DNA of 64,000 bases, taken from assembly GCA_029207755.1 (NCBI GenBank), contig JARCOQ010000003.1, positions 1,674,001-1,738,000 on the forward strand, in the 5' to 3' direction. The notes beneath the pieces were generated by a model that was not told the DNA's origin, searched no databases, and saw only the letters and a list, made by a program, of their open reading frames with translations. Positions 25,901 to 37,900 of this stretch are shown piece by piece. The translations under genes were made by a program, and so were the position numbers. Within the stretch, counting starts at the first letter, position 1; the number at the start of each line of letters is the position of its first letter. The stretch comes from Chamaea fasciata (taxonomy: Eukaryota; Chordata; Aves; Passeriformes; Sylviidae).

Positions 25901-28900
25901 CTTCAAAGGCAGATAATCTGGGAGTCAAATTGAATATTTTGGTTGATTTGAGATAATACCTTGCAATTGCGTGTGCTCAAGGTACAGAAATATGTGTCCC
26001 AAAAAAAAAGAATTAAAATATCCATTATTGTGTAAAATGTAGCTCTGCGTTAAGTAACTGGATAGGATTGTACCTACGAGCAGTTGTAATTTAACTGAGA
26101 GCATATTATTTAAAAATAGTGGCCACCAGCAGAACTATAGCCAGCTGACAGGAAAACAAGAGTTCTGGCCTCCTGAAACCCCTTGTTATTAGGAAAACCA
26201 TCTGGCAGTGTAATAGCTCTGAGTGTTATTTCTTTCAGCCTCTTATCTTTGGTCGTTAGCTGTCTTAATAGAGTTTGATATAATAGAAATTAATTGACCT
26301 CCATAACTTAATTGATGCCATTTCATTCGTTTCCCTCCCAGCACATTCTTCATTCTGAACTGATGCTACACCATCGTGTGGTGTTTTTCGTGTGAAGTTT
26401 CTCCTCCCTCATTGTTTTGCCTTATCAATATCTGAGCCAAATGGCTTCTTGAACCTTGACGGGCAGTAGAAACAAACTTTTCCTGGTTTAGCTCAAGTGT
26501 GGTGGCAACCTGAGTCTTGGCTGGAAGGACTGCCTGAATAAAGTGGTATTGAGTAAGGTGCAGTACGGGGCGTTTCATAACTTATCAGTGTTTTCTCTGT
26601 TTCCACATTCTAGCAAAAATGTAAGATTGAACTGAATTTTTGCCAAATGTATGACTCGGACAGAGATTAATCCCTGGACTCAAAGGTTGCTGTGGTCTGT
26701 ATGTCCTGGTTCTGGCCAGGACAGGGTTAATTTTTGCAGTCTGGGAGGGGAACAGAGGAGGATGATTTTCTCCAGCTTCTCATTCCTTTTTCCTCCTTCA
26801 GGCCTGTTACAACAGCTTTTGAGAATTTTGAATTTCCCTTGGATTCTGAGGGAAGCATTTTCCTGTTGCTGTGTCTGCTCTGACTTCTCAGTGCCGTCCA
26901 CACCTGCCGAGAGTCAGGACAGAGATTTCTGGGGAGGTCACTCAGAGATCTGCCCCAAGGGTGCATAGTCGTGAGTGCCATGGAATGTGGGAGAAAATGG
27001 GCGAGTGTTTGGGGAAATGCTCTGCTCTGGTGGTTCGGAAGTTCACCCCTGAACAGCCACGGGGCCCTGGTGAAGTGACGGAATATTTGTATGGAGGATT
27101 CTGTGGCAGCTCCAGAGAGGAGCAACTTACTGCAGTGTGCTGGGTGCTCTTCAGGGGAGACAATTCAATAGTGGGCAGCACTCTTGTGGGAGGAGGAGGA
27201 GGAAATTAGACCTGCAGGCACCGTGGCCACTCCAACTGAGCTGAACCCGAGGGATAGCCTGTAGCAGGAGGAGAAATCCAAGACCAAATCAGTTTGCATA
27301 GGGAGGGATGAAGAGGAAGCCCAACAGGAGGAGGAGACGGCCAGAGATAATCAGCTGATCCCTATCCTGAACTGAGCTGTGAGATTTCAGCCACCAGTCT
27401 GGTGAGCCCCTGGTGACCTGGCTGCTCCAATGGTGGGATATCATGCCCGTGGTATGGAAGCCAAGGCCCTGGGATCCCTGGGATGTGGGCCCTGACACAG
27501 GGATTGGGAAGAGGACAGAAACTCTGAGTCTCTGGAGGCCACTCCTGCCAAGTGTGAGGAGGGAAAGCTCTCCCAGGCATGCTCTAGCAGTGACCGCAGG
27601 CAGGTGGAATGCCACGGAGGAAGGTACCTGCTACCTGAGACAATCAGCTGTGCTGGAGGTAACCTGTAAAGGCTCAAACTGCAAGAGTCCCCTGCAGGTC
27701 CAGATGAGGTCCAGAGGACACAATCCACGTGGTGGGAATTTGAATGGAGTGTGCCACTGTAGTGTGCCAACTCACTGGCACTGATGTCAGTGAAAGGAGA
27801 ACAAACAACTTGTGTCTCAGCTGTGGAAAGGCAGTCCAAGAGTGTGGACACACTGGAAGGACTGAGGAAACATCCTGTGTCCCACCAGTACAGACCAGAG
27901 TCTCTGCTACTGGGAGCAAGCACCCCTTGCTGGAGAGAGCGTCCACACCACGAGGTACCCTGGGCTTTTACCTGCCTGATCACAGAGACAACAGGAGGAG
28001 GTGGGATGGAAAACTCCTCTCTGCCCTGGCAGCAGGGGTGTGAGAATTGAGAGGAAGGATGATCACCAGAGGAAACTCTTCAAGGGTAAATGGTGCTCCA
28101 GTTTTCAGTGGGTGAGTCCTCAGTCAGGGAGCGAGTGGAGCGTGGTTTGGAGAATCTCAGTGGGAACACTGAGTTGGGAGAACCATTCCTTAACCGCAGC
28201 ACTGTATTTCAGCAGTTACATAGATATAGACACAGATATTAATGGGATTTACATGATAAACAGATACAGAGCATGATTCATTTAAAGCCTGAAGATGGTA
28301 CAGTTGTGTGTTACGTTGCACTGTTAAATAGCAGTGTTTCTGCTTCTGGAGGGTTTTCTGTAGACTAGAACTGAGGGCAAAGCATCCTGCCCTTCCTGGC
28401 AGTGTGGCAGAATGGCAGACTGAGCAGGGTGGAGGACAGGTTTTCCAGGTTTGTTTTAATACCGTGTGCAGCTCAGCCTGAGATAGGAAACAGTTGTGTC
28501 TGACTCCGAGGCCTTCACCTGCTGAAAATAAATACACTTACTAGTTTTCAGAGATTTTCTTTAAAGACTCAGTTTTTATAATATAGTTGTAATGATTTAT
28601 ACTGTAAGAGTATTCTGCTCAGCAAGGGAGAAGATGAAAGAAACTCTTAAAAGCTTTCCTCCCGAAAGCAAAACAACTCCATGAAACAGTCTCCAGTCAC
28701 AGGAAGGCGCAGCACAAAATTCAAAGAACACGTACAATATTTACCAAACCAGAAGTGATCTTGAAAATCACGTGAGGAATTGTCTCTTATTTTCATCTGT
28801 AAAGTAGATCCCTGAAATGAAAATCAGTTATATTAGCTTTTTATTTTTCCTGTTGAAGAATGAGAAGTTATTTGAAATGTGAAGATTTGGTAGTGCTTCC

Positions 28901-31900
28901 CACTTTTGAGTGCTAAATAAATTCTGAAAAGAATACAAAAAGAAGATAGAAATCAACTACCACCAAAATCTGCATCTGAAAAAAACCTTTACCTTTTCAC
29001 CTCTCTTCCCCACTCCCAGGTTGCTTTGTTTTGTTTTGTTTTTTTCCCCAATGTTTGCTACTAGTGTTTGCTTTCCTTTTTTTTTATATCATTCCACAAA
29101 AATGAGAAGTCCAAGATGCAAGACATGGCAAATGACAAAGGCAAGGGGAGACCAAGGGAGGCTGGATAATCTTTAGTCTCATCCCTACCGTGCAAAACTT
29201 TTCTGTGTCCCATGGCACGTGCAAAGCTTTTTTCCTGAAGTAGTAAAATTGCCACAATTTTTAGAAATACTTTTTCACTGGGAAAAAAAAAATCTGTCTT
29301 GGTGCACTGAAAAGTGAGAAGGAGGAGGTTGAGGGAGAATTCACGATTCTTTGAGAAGCGGGTTTTACTTTGGTTGTGGTTGGTTGGTTTTTCTACCTGT
29401 CAGGCAAAGGTGAGTAGGAGTAACAGGCTGTGGTTTGGAGCTGATGGCAGTATGTGGCAATGCAGTGTCTGTATGGAAAGGCCCGTGGTGTGGGTGGGCT
29501 GGAATGCTCGTGCTGAGGAATGATCCATCAGGGCATGGTTGCTTCAAATCGCTGGGTAATGCTGAAGGTGTTCATCGGTATCACTGGGATGAAGAGCTCT
29601 CACATTGGCTTCAAGTTTGGTGTGAGTAGAGATCAGCAATCTCTAATACAGTTTGGTTTGAAACTGGGCATGGTTGATGCCTTAAGTTTGAGCTTTCATG
29701 TATTTCAGGTTCTGTGCTGCCCAGGGGTGCAGCTCTGAGCTCACAGTCAGTGTCACTCAGCTCTGCACACAGCAGGGACACAAAACAAATCCTTCTCCTT
29801 CTGCACACCAAGGACAACTCTCAGCCCCAACAGCACAAACAAGGGTGGGCTGGAGGGAGGGACAAGGAGGATGGGACCTCACAGCCTGCAGCTGGAACTG
29901 GACAATTAAACCCCAAGATGGAAATGGATCAAAACTCATAAAAATGTAGAGGCTTTGTGACCAGTTGGGCATTCTGTGACCGTTTTGTGTCCACCTTGGG
30001 TGTAGCCCTGGTCAGGCCCTGTCCTGCCCAAGGTGGATCCTGGAGGCCTTTCAATAAACCCCTACTTTATTCTCCAGCTCTGTCCAGTCTCTGTTCCAGC
30101 TCAGCCTTCCCAAGGCATCGTGGTGGCACAAGAAACTGTGTTTATTGTCCCCGTCTTGTGTGAAACCCCCACTCTGTGTCACTTTTCTTGTCCCACTGCT
30201 AGCTGAGAAGCTTTTGTCTGGTTATCAAGGCTGGTCTCCAGTGGTGCACAGTGATGAGCAGTGTGATGGCAGAAATCCTGAAGCCTGCTGATCCAGACTG
30301 GCGAGAAGCGGGAACATCTGCGTGGTGGTGCCACCTCTTAGGCTGGACCTTAGAATTTGAAAGGAAGGAAACGAAATGCTGTGGGACCACCCGCTCTTAG
30401 CATCTGCATTTCCCCCAAAGCTTTAAATCAGGGCAGGGTTTAATCCACCCTGAACAGTGTGTCCTGGTGGAAGCCCGTGCAGAAACACCAACTTTGCACA
30501 GTGCTGGCGGTGTGCTACAACCACTTGATGGCAGCCTTTGATTTGGTACACGCCTCATTAGCTGGAGCACGGTGCACTGGGGCTGTAGTATTTGTAATGG
30601 AATAACACGTAAGAACTAAAGACTGCAAGGTATCTGGTTAATGTAGAGATGAAATGAATGAAACAGCAAGGCTAAGCTTTCCTGACCCTTCATGAGAGAA
30701 TAGATGAAAAAAAGGAAGAATGAGGTATTGTGCCGAAGGGAGATGATGAAATTCAAGATCCACACACATAATCTCTGGCTCAGCCTCTGAAATGTTAATC
30801 CCTGGCTAGAATTATTTGAGCTGTAGATTGCAATTTATCATCAAAATGGCACTGTGTCAAACAATACTTCTTGTATGTGTGATGTTTAGAACTATCCAAT
30901 TTTAATATAAAATGGTTCACAGAGCACTGTCTAACATTTAAGTAGCAACTCGTTAAGCTCAGGATATTTTTGCTTATTTATGTAGACTTGTGGTAATCAT
31001 GTAGATTTCTGTTCCACAGATCACTCTTTGGGTCTTTTAGCCATAGAGTGTGTTTGGGGGAATGACCTGTGACAGGTGATGGGACTACTTGATACTAATT
31101 CTAACACAAAGTGGCCAGGATGTTGGGTTGTTTTTTTTTTTTTGAGGTGCTCAGTTAATTTTTACAATGAAGAAATTCTCCCAAAAATTTGTTGATGGCT
31201 TAGAAACCCCCCAAGATTTAAGGATGTTTTGCTGAGTTGTGCAAGCAATTATTTTGAGGTTACAAAAATATTTTCTCGTTATGTTTTACAAGCTGCCATG
31301 CCCTTCAGGATTTTCTTTACTTGCTTTTAAAATGCGCCAGTAGAGGGAGTAGAAAAATTACCATCCAGTGAGGATAAAATATTCAGCACTAAAATTCAGC
31401 CCTTTCTCCTTTAGAAGTCTTAGTTTTCATACTGTAGTCTGTTGCTGAAAAGAAAAGAAGATAAGCACAGTTCGGATCGTTTCTGAAATATAAGGCCAAG
31501 TGAAAGAGTGTAATTATTAGACAAGAATGTTTAAATCCAAATATATATTTAGGAATATTAATTGCAATGGCAGTGTTTCCCCCCTTAAACTTACTGTTTG
31601 TTGGAAAATGATTTTGTGTTGCAAAGTGATTTTATTGTTACACCAGACCCCGATATGTTTTAGAGCGTGCTAATGAATTAATTCCTCTGCATTTATTTTG
31701 AAAAGTGACCTCTCTATAAATGTGCAGTTAAATCCTGTAAGGCTTCTGCAAGCAGCTTAAAACCAGGGGGGCAGTTGTTCCGTGTCTCACTTATTTTATT
31801 TTTTTTTTTTTTTGCTTGGAAAAAGTGAGAGATTGAATGAGGAGCAGGGAGGAAGCAGCGTGTGAATCGTGCCAGCCTGGCAAATTTCTGATTCCCCCTG

Positions 31901-34900
31901 TGGAAGTTGTTTCACAAAGTGCTGAGATTCAGAAGCGGGAACTATTCGGGATCTTCGCGCGTTTGAGAAAAGCCTCGTCCCCTCCGTGGCTTGTAATTAA
32001 AAATCTCCTCTGGAAAAAAAAATAAAAAATCCGCCAGGATCAACAAGAGATTTGCCAGGCCTTTGGTGTGTTTGGTTTGCAGGTATCTGCCTGGTGCTCT
32101 GGGAGGGCAGGCCTGACTGAGCACTTGTGATGGCTGTGAACTGAACTATGAAGGAGACATTTGTCTTGGAGTGGGACCTTTTGTGTTAATCCTCCCAACC
32201 TTTATATCCCGGCATTTCGGGATGATATTTAGTCAACGAATAACTTGCGTCGTGCACTTGTGATCCCTCCCCGTCGGAAATGGGTGGCTGCGTGGAATAA
32301 GTCTCAGTCTGAGATAAGAATTATTATTTCAGTTTTTATTTTTCCTGCGCTGTGGCCGTTTTTGCTCAGAGGCTGGCGCTTTAGTAGCACCTATTGTTTC
32401 TAGATTGGGATTTATAAACGGGTAATAGGAGATGAGCATCATTCCATTGACTGTACCAGTTTATTTGTGCACGCGGTTGTTTTCTGTACATCCAAGATAA
32501 ACACGTTATCAGAGTGTTTCTGAGCACAGATATTCGTGTCTTAAAATTACACATACCACTGAAGCTCCACTGCTGTCTACACGGCCCAGACACAGTAGGC
32601 ACAGAGTACATAAACACACTCACTGGTTTTGCAGCTTTAGAGAAGGCATTTTTCTCCTCTGGCTGCCTTTTGCATGTCTCTGTGGTGCGGGTTGCTACAT
32701 AAGATTGCTGGTTTTGGTTTTTGCTGCTGCATCAGGTCTTTTAGCTGTTGGGGCTTGCACCCTGCCTTGCTGAGGTTGTGCCTCCGTGTGAGTCCTGTGA
32801 GTTACAGGGAGAACAGTCATGCTTTCAGAAATGGGCACGGGACAGGGTTGCACAAAGGCAGCATCTATTTTTATTAGATGGTTCAAGTTTTGGCAGCTTA
32901 AAACCGGTCATCCTTTAGTCGAGTCTTTGGGTTTGGGTTTCTTCTGGGTTAAAAATGTGTTCAAAACTTCGCATCTTTGCTAGAATCAAGAAAGCTGCGC
33001 TTCATTCTTTCACACGGCTGTGATTGTGTTTGATAAATGGGGAGTTCAAATTCAGTTTGGTAGTGGCCTTTTATACCAGGTATTCTGAGCCTTAAATTAG
33101 CCATGAATTTGAGGATCAGATTTGATGAATTCAGTAGCACTGAGCTGTTTCAATTTTTAAACTTCCATTGCATTCAAGATGCCTGATGAAAATTCTTGTG
33201 TCCCGTTTTGCAGCATGGTGCCAATTAAACGTAAAATCTGTCTTTAAACCAGAAATTGTCCAGAAGCAAGTCACAACAAATCTTGATAGTGTTTTGTGTT
33301 CTGGCTGGAAATGGTATGAAGAACAGCTTTTAGATTTTTCCGGGATGTGTACATGGATTTCACTGTCAGGGTTTAAAAATTATTTTCTTCTAAGTAAAGA
33401 TTTCAAGTTGCTGAACGTGAAAGGAAAATAAGGGTTTTGTAACTTCTTTTCTCCAAATTTCTTCCAAGAAATTCTTCTGAATTTTAGAGCTGCAGATACC
33501 AGGAAAGAAAAAAAAAAATCCACGTTCATGTACAGCGCCTGTGGATTTTTTTTTACTGAAGCAAAACTAATGGCTGTCAGCAGAACTTCTTTCTGAGCTT
33601 TCTGTGATGTCTGGCTTCTGTATTCCTTTATAAGGAGTGTACTATAAATAAATCGTGGTAATCATTCTCTGTTACGATTTTAACTCAAAGTTTATCGTTC
33701 AAGGGACCCCAAATTCAGGCGCCTGAGCAAATTTTGACCGCATAGCATCAAACCCCAAGAGATTTTTGCTGTACGTGTCGTGAGCTTCTGCATTCCTGAG
33801 CTAATTGGATGTAAAGTGTCACGTAGAATTGTAGTATCTGTTGGTGAACCTGGGCAGACAATAATAATTACTAGGTGGAAGCTTGTTTTCTGTCGAAGCC
33901 CAACAGTATACGCTAGTTTTTGTTTAGGATAGGTCTGGTTTAATGCTAGTTTACAATTATTACTCACGGGGCATTATCATTTCACATCTGTGCATCTACT
34001 TTTAAGGTACGCCAATTGCTGTAATTAATTAAAGTGCTGCAGATGCTGCTGGTTAAGCCAATTTAAGGAACAGAGCGTGAATTTCCAGTTATGTGAGCTA
34101 GATAATGATAATGCCTTAACGTGGCAGTCGCTCCTGTGAGCCAATTACTGCTCAGATAGCTGGAGCAGGGCTGTGGTTCACTCTCTGCCTCCGTCCATTC
34201 CGAGAAGACACGTCTCCTTTTTTTTTTTTTTTTTTTTAATGCCTTTTGCTGCTGAGTAATCTCAGTTTTCCTCCCTGGTTGTGGGGTGGTCCGACTGACA
34301 GCTTTTACTCTTAATAAGCTTAGAGGTAATAATCCCAGTCCTGTAGGTCACATGTGCAATATGCCTTTTAGTTTCATTTTTTCCTGCTCTGGTTTTGCCA
34401 AAACATCGGGCTCCCCGTAACATTATACGAGTGCTGTTGCTGACTACCTGGGACTGAAGCACTCACTACTTTTCTGATAATTGATTAATGCATATGTCTC
34501 ATAAGTGCTTCTGTGTAACATTAATTATGAGATTAGGCCTCCTTATGTTTGGGGGGATTTTTAGTTTTGGTGTTTTTTTTAATTTGCTTTTATTGTGGAA
34601 TGATTTAAACTGTGGATGGATCAAATGTTAAGGTGATTAGCGCTGAGATTTTTTTCCAATCCCTAAGTTATGTGAACTTCGCTGAAAATACTTTCATTCA
34701 AGATATTCTGTTTCTACCAATTTATTCTTGTATTTGCTTTAGATAGCAACATGATAGATTAATAAACAAGCCATCAGGAGCATCTTTGGCTTTTGTACAC
34801 ACACGAGAACTTACTTCTAGGGGAGCTTTAGAATTGTTGACAGTGCTTGTGCCTGTAGCGCTCCAGGAACGTTCACGGGGTAGCTGAAATGTGAAATACC

Positions 34901-37900
34901 AGTTTGAAACTGGTATTTACTTTGTAGCACTTATTTTTATGAGTTCCAAATCGTGCAGCTCTAATAATACTAAATTTAGATAGTTTTTAAAAAGCGGGAA
35001 GTGGTGGGACACATGTGACATAGCTGCCGTTTGCCTTGCCAGTGCCCAGTTTAAAATACCAGGCTTAACCTAGGGGGGGGAACCTGTACCACGAAACATT
35101 TCTGTGTTTTCCAGCCCAGGTACATTTGAGCAGGGCTGCTGATGTGCCAATGCGCTCAGGAGCGGCAGCCCCTCAACACCGCTCAGGGACTTGGACCTGA
35201 AGGAAATGAGTGCGGCTGAGTTCATATGCAAAGCGAGGAGAGAGTGGAATTTTCCCAGAATCAAAGCAGAGAGAACAGGTTTTCATCCTGGATCCGTAAA
35301 AGTAAAGCCTTAAAGGTCTGGGAGGCCTCGGGGAGCCTGGGGTAGAAGCATGGAGAATGGGCCCTGGAGAGAAACAGGGGAACATTGTTTTGTAGTGGGT
35401 GAAGCTTGGGCCCAGGCAGAGGAGGAGGAGGAGGAAATTGGCTGCAAAGGAGAGTCCGTAATTTCTGTGAGGGAGTGGAAGAGAACAGAGTGCACTACTT
35501 AGATGTCTCTGGCCTCATTCCAGAGAATGGAAATAAAGACAAGAAAGTGCATGTGAGCATTTATTGCTTTGTCCTTTTGTGTGTTCTTATGTGACCTGAA
35601 GCAAAGGAAAAAAAAAAAAAAGGTGTTTTTGGAGCTCCTTAAAGAAAAAAAATAAAAATCTTTGTCTCAGTTCAACCATTCTCTGTCTGCAAGGACAGAG
35701 AGCTGGGTTCACCCAGGCTGGAAGAGGAAGAGTAAATTTCCACACAATCCTGCGTAAAAATGCAACCCCATGTGATGGCCGAACCATTCTCAGTGTGCTG
35801 CTGTCAAAACAGACGGTTCCTTGCTCCGTCCTGCACCCTTTCGTGCTGGAGGGACCTTCTCAGATGGATTATTGGGCTCCTCAAACAGCTGCCAGCCAGC
35901 AAGCATCTCCCTTCGTGGGCAGCAGAGACCTTTTGCTCCGAGACCCGCTTTGGTCAAATCCCCATCTGTCGTCTCCTGCTGTCCTCTCATCCAGCACTGT
36001 GATATTTCAGGGCCACCTCCAGAAATCACCTTCTTCCTTCACCTTCTTCCAGTGTGGTGGAGCACTAGGTGTCCTTTCTAAGCCCAACTTGCATCAAGAT
36101 CCCCTTGCTTGGCCTGTTTCTCATGCTGTGCTCAGACTCTCTCTCTCCTTGGCAGCGAATTTGCAAACTCTTAAGTTCATGCTTTCATTTTGGTGTGGTG
36201 TAAGGAGGATACTGAACAGACTTATTTTGGTGGCATAGGGACATGAGCAAAGGTTTTGTAAGGCCACCGATTGTGGTTGGAAGTTTAGAAAAGAATGAAT
36301 GTGTGGCCAGACCTCCTCCTAACCTGAGGAAGAGCTGCCCTTACTCTGCGTGGTTACACTAAAAATAAATCCCCTCTTGCCAAAGTGTCCTAACGCTCTG
36401 CCTGCGTTTGTGTTTCTGTGGGCTCGTGTTTGTTTCCATGTGCTCTAGAATCTCCTGGTTTTATAAGGGCTAATAATTTGTTCCCAAATTTAACAAGGTG
36501 CTTAATCACATGGCTTTCTTGATCTAATTACAAGCAGATTGTGTACTTAAAAGTTAGGCTTGCACTTAAATACCTTGCTGAGGTGAGTCCTTTTTGGTGT
36601 CGCTCTGTGCCTGTGTTTAATGCCTGTGGAGAATTTATGGGCCTTCCTGAGGAGCATTTATGCACACGTTATCCTGTGATAGCGGACAGCAGATCAGGGC
36701 TAAGTTCTCAGTTATGACTGGCTGTAAGTCTCCATAAGACTTCTCCAATATCTCTTTATTTTTGTTGAAATTCTCAGGTAATAAGAGACAAATTCTCTAA
36801 TTGTGACTTGTTGTCTGTCCTACTTAGTTTTGCTGTCTTTAAAAAAAAGATAGTTTTACAATGCAAGTTAGGTTTAAAGTAACCAAATTGTGGGGCAGAA
36901 CTTGAGAATTCCTTTTTATTATATTCAATTTGAAATAACTATTGTTTTTTTGTAAAGACTGCACCGGATTGCTTTGGGACACAAAGCTCTCACTGCCCAG
37001 TACTTGCTGAGAAGGGGGGGGAAAAAAAAAAAAGCTGTATCAAGTTTTTTGCAATTAAAAATCTGGAAAAAACTTGTTTAAGAAACTATTAGCCCAAGAA
37101 CATGCATCTTTTGTCAGTATAATATGCAGCTCTGAATACGACTCTTTTTATCAAGAGTGCAGTGTTTCATATTTAATCAACGTAAAATTGAGTGCTTCCC
37201 TCACATGAATGTAACACAGATCAAGTCTCAGCCAAAGCAAATAAAAGAATGAATGCTTTGTTAATCATCCATAACTAATTTGTGCATACACAGAAAAAAA
37301 TGAAATCTGTTTTTGACAAGACCTTTTTCACAGGAACAGCAAGGGAGAATCGAACATGTAATGTGCATTAGTGATAGAGAATAGCGCTGGGAAGATCTGA
37401 GGTGTTTGCCTCAGACGACTTCTGTTTCTTGATAGGAACAGTATTTAACAGAAACCCAGGATAAGGGAAGGGTGGGTTTTTTTTAAGTTGTTTGCCAGAA
37501 TGTAGTAAGACAAACCTGTGCTGAAGCAGACATAGGTGGATTCTTGGACGCCTTGCCGTATGTTCGTAAGTATTGCAGGGAGCTGCCACATATCTGTGTG
37601 ACAAACTCAGCTAATAGATAATACACAGTGGAGAAAATGTTGAATGCATTGCTTCTTTGCACAGGCAATATGATTGTGTTGCTCTGCTGACAGCGTGGTT
37701 ATGGTTGATGGGGCAGCTTCATTACAAGGCCCTGTTTTCAGGCTATTGCAGCTTTAACAACAACAGCAACAAATTCTCCCATTCGACTGAAATTTTCTGT
37801 GCTTGTCAGCCTTGAGGTGAATTTTACTTTTAAGTACAAAGTTAGAAGAAATCCATTTAGCAGTTTCCCTGATTGAAACAAATTTGGAGGGAGCGAGGGA

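Noticed and set aside
27744..28043. Cysteine/histidine pattern faintly like a retroviral zinc knuckle
   Set aside because: Spacing does not match CCHC, and the frame is interrupted inside the LTR-type element; treated as non-coding element sequence.
35406..35450. GGAGGA-rich stretch as a G-quadruplex or minisatellite
   Set aside because: Only four short repeats of gga/gag; ordinary low-complexity sequence.
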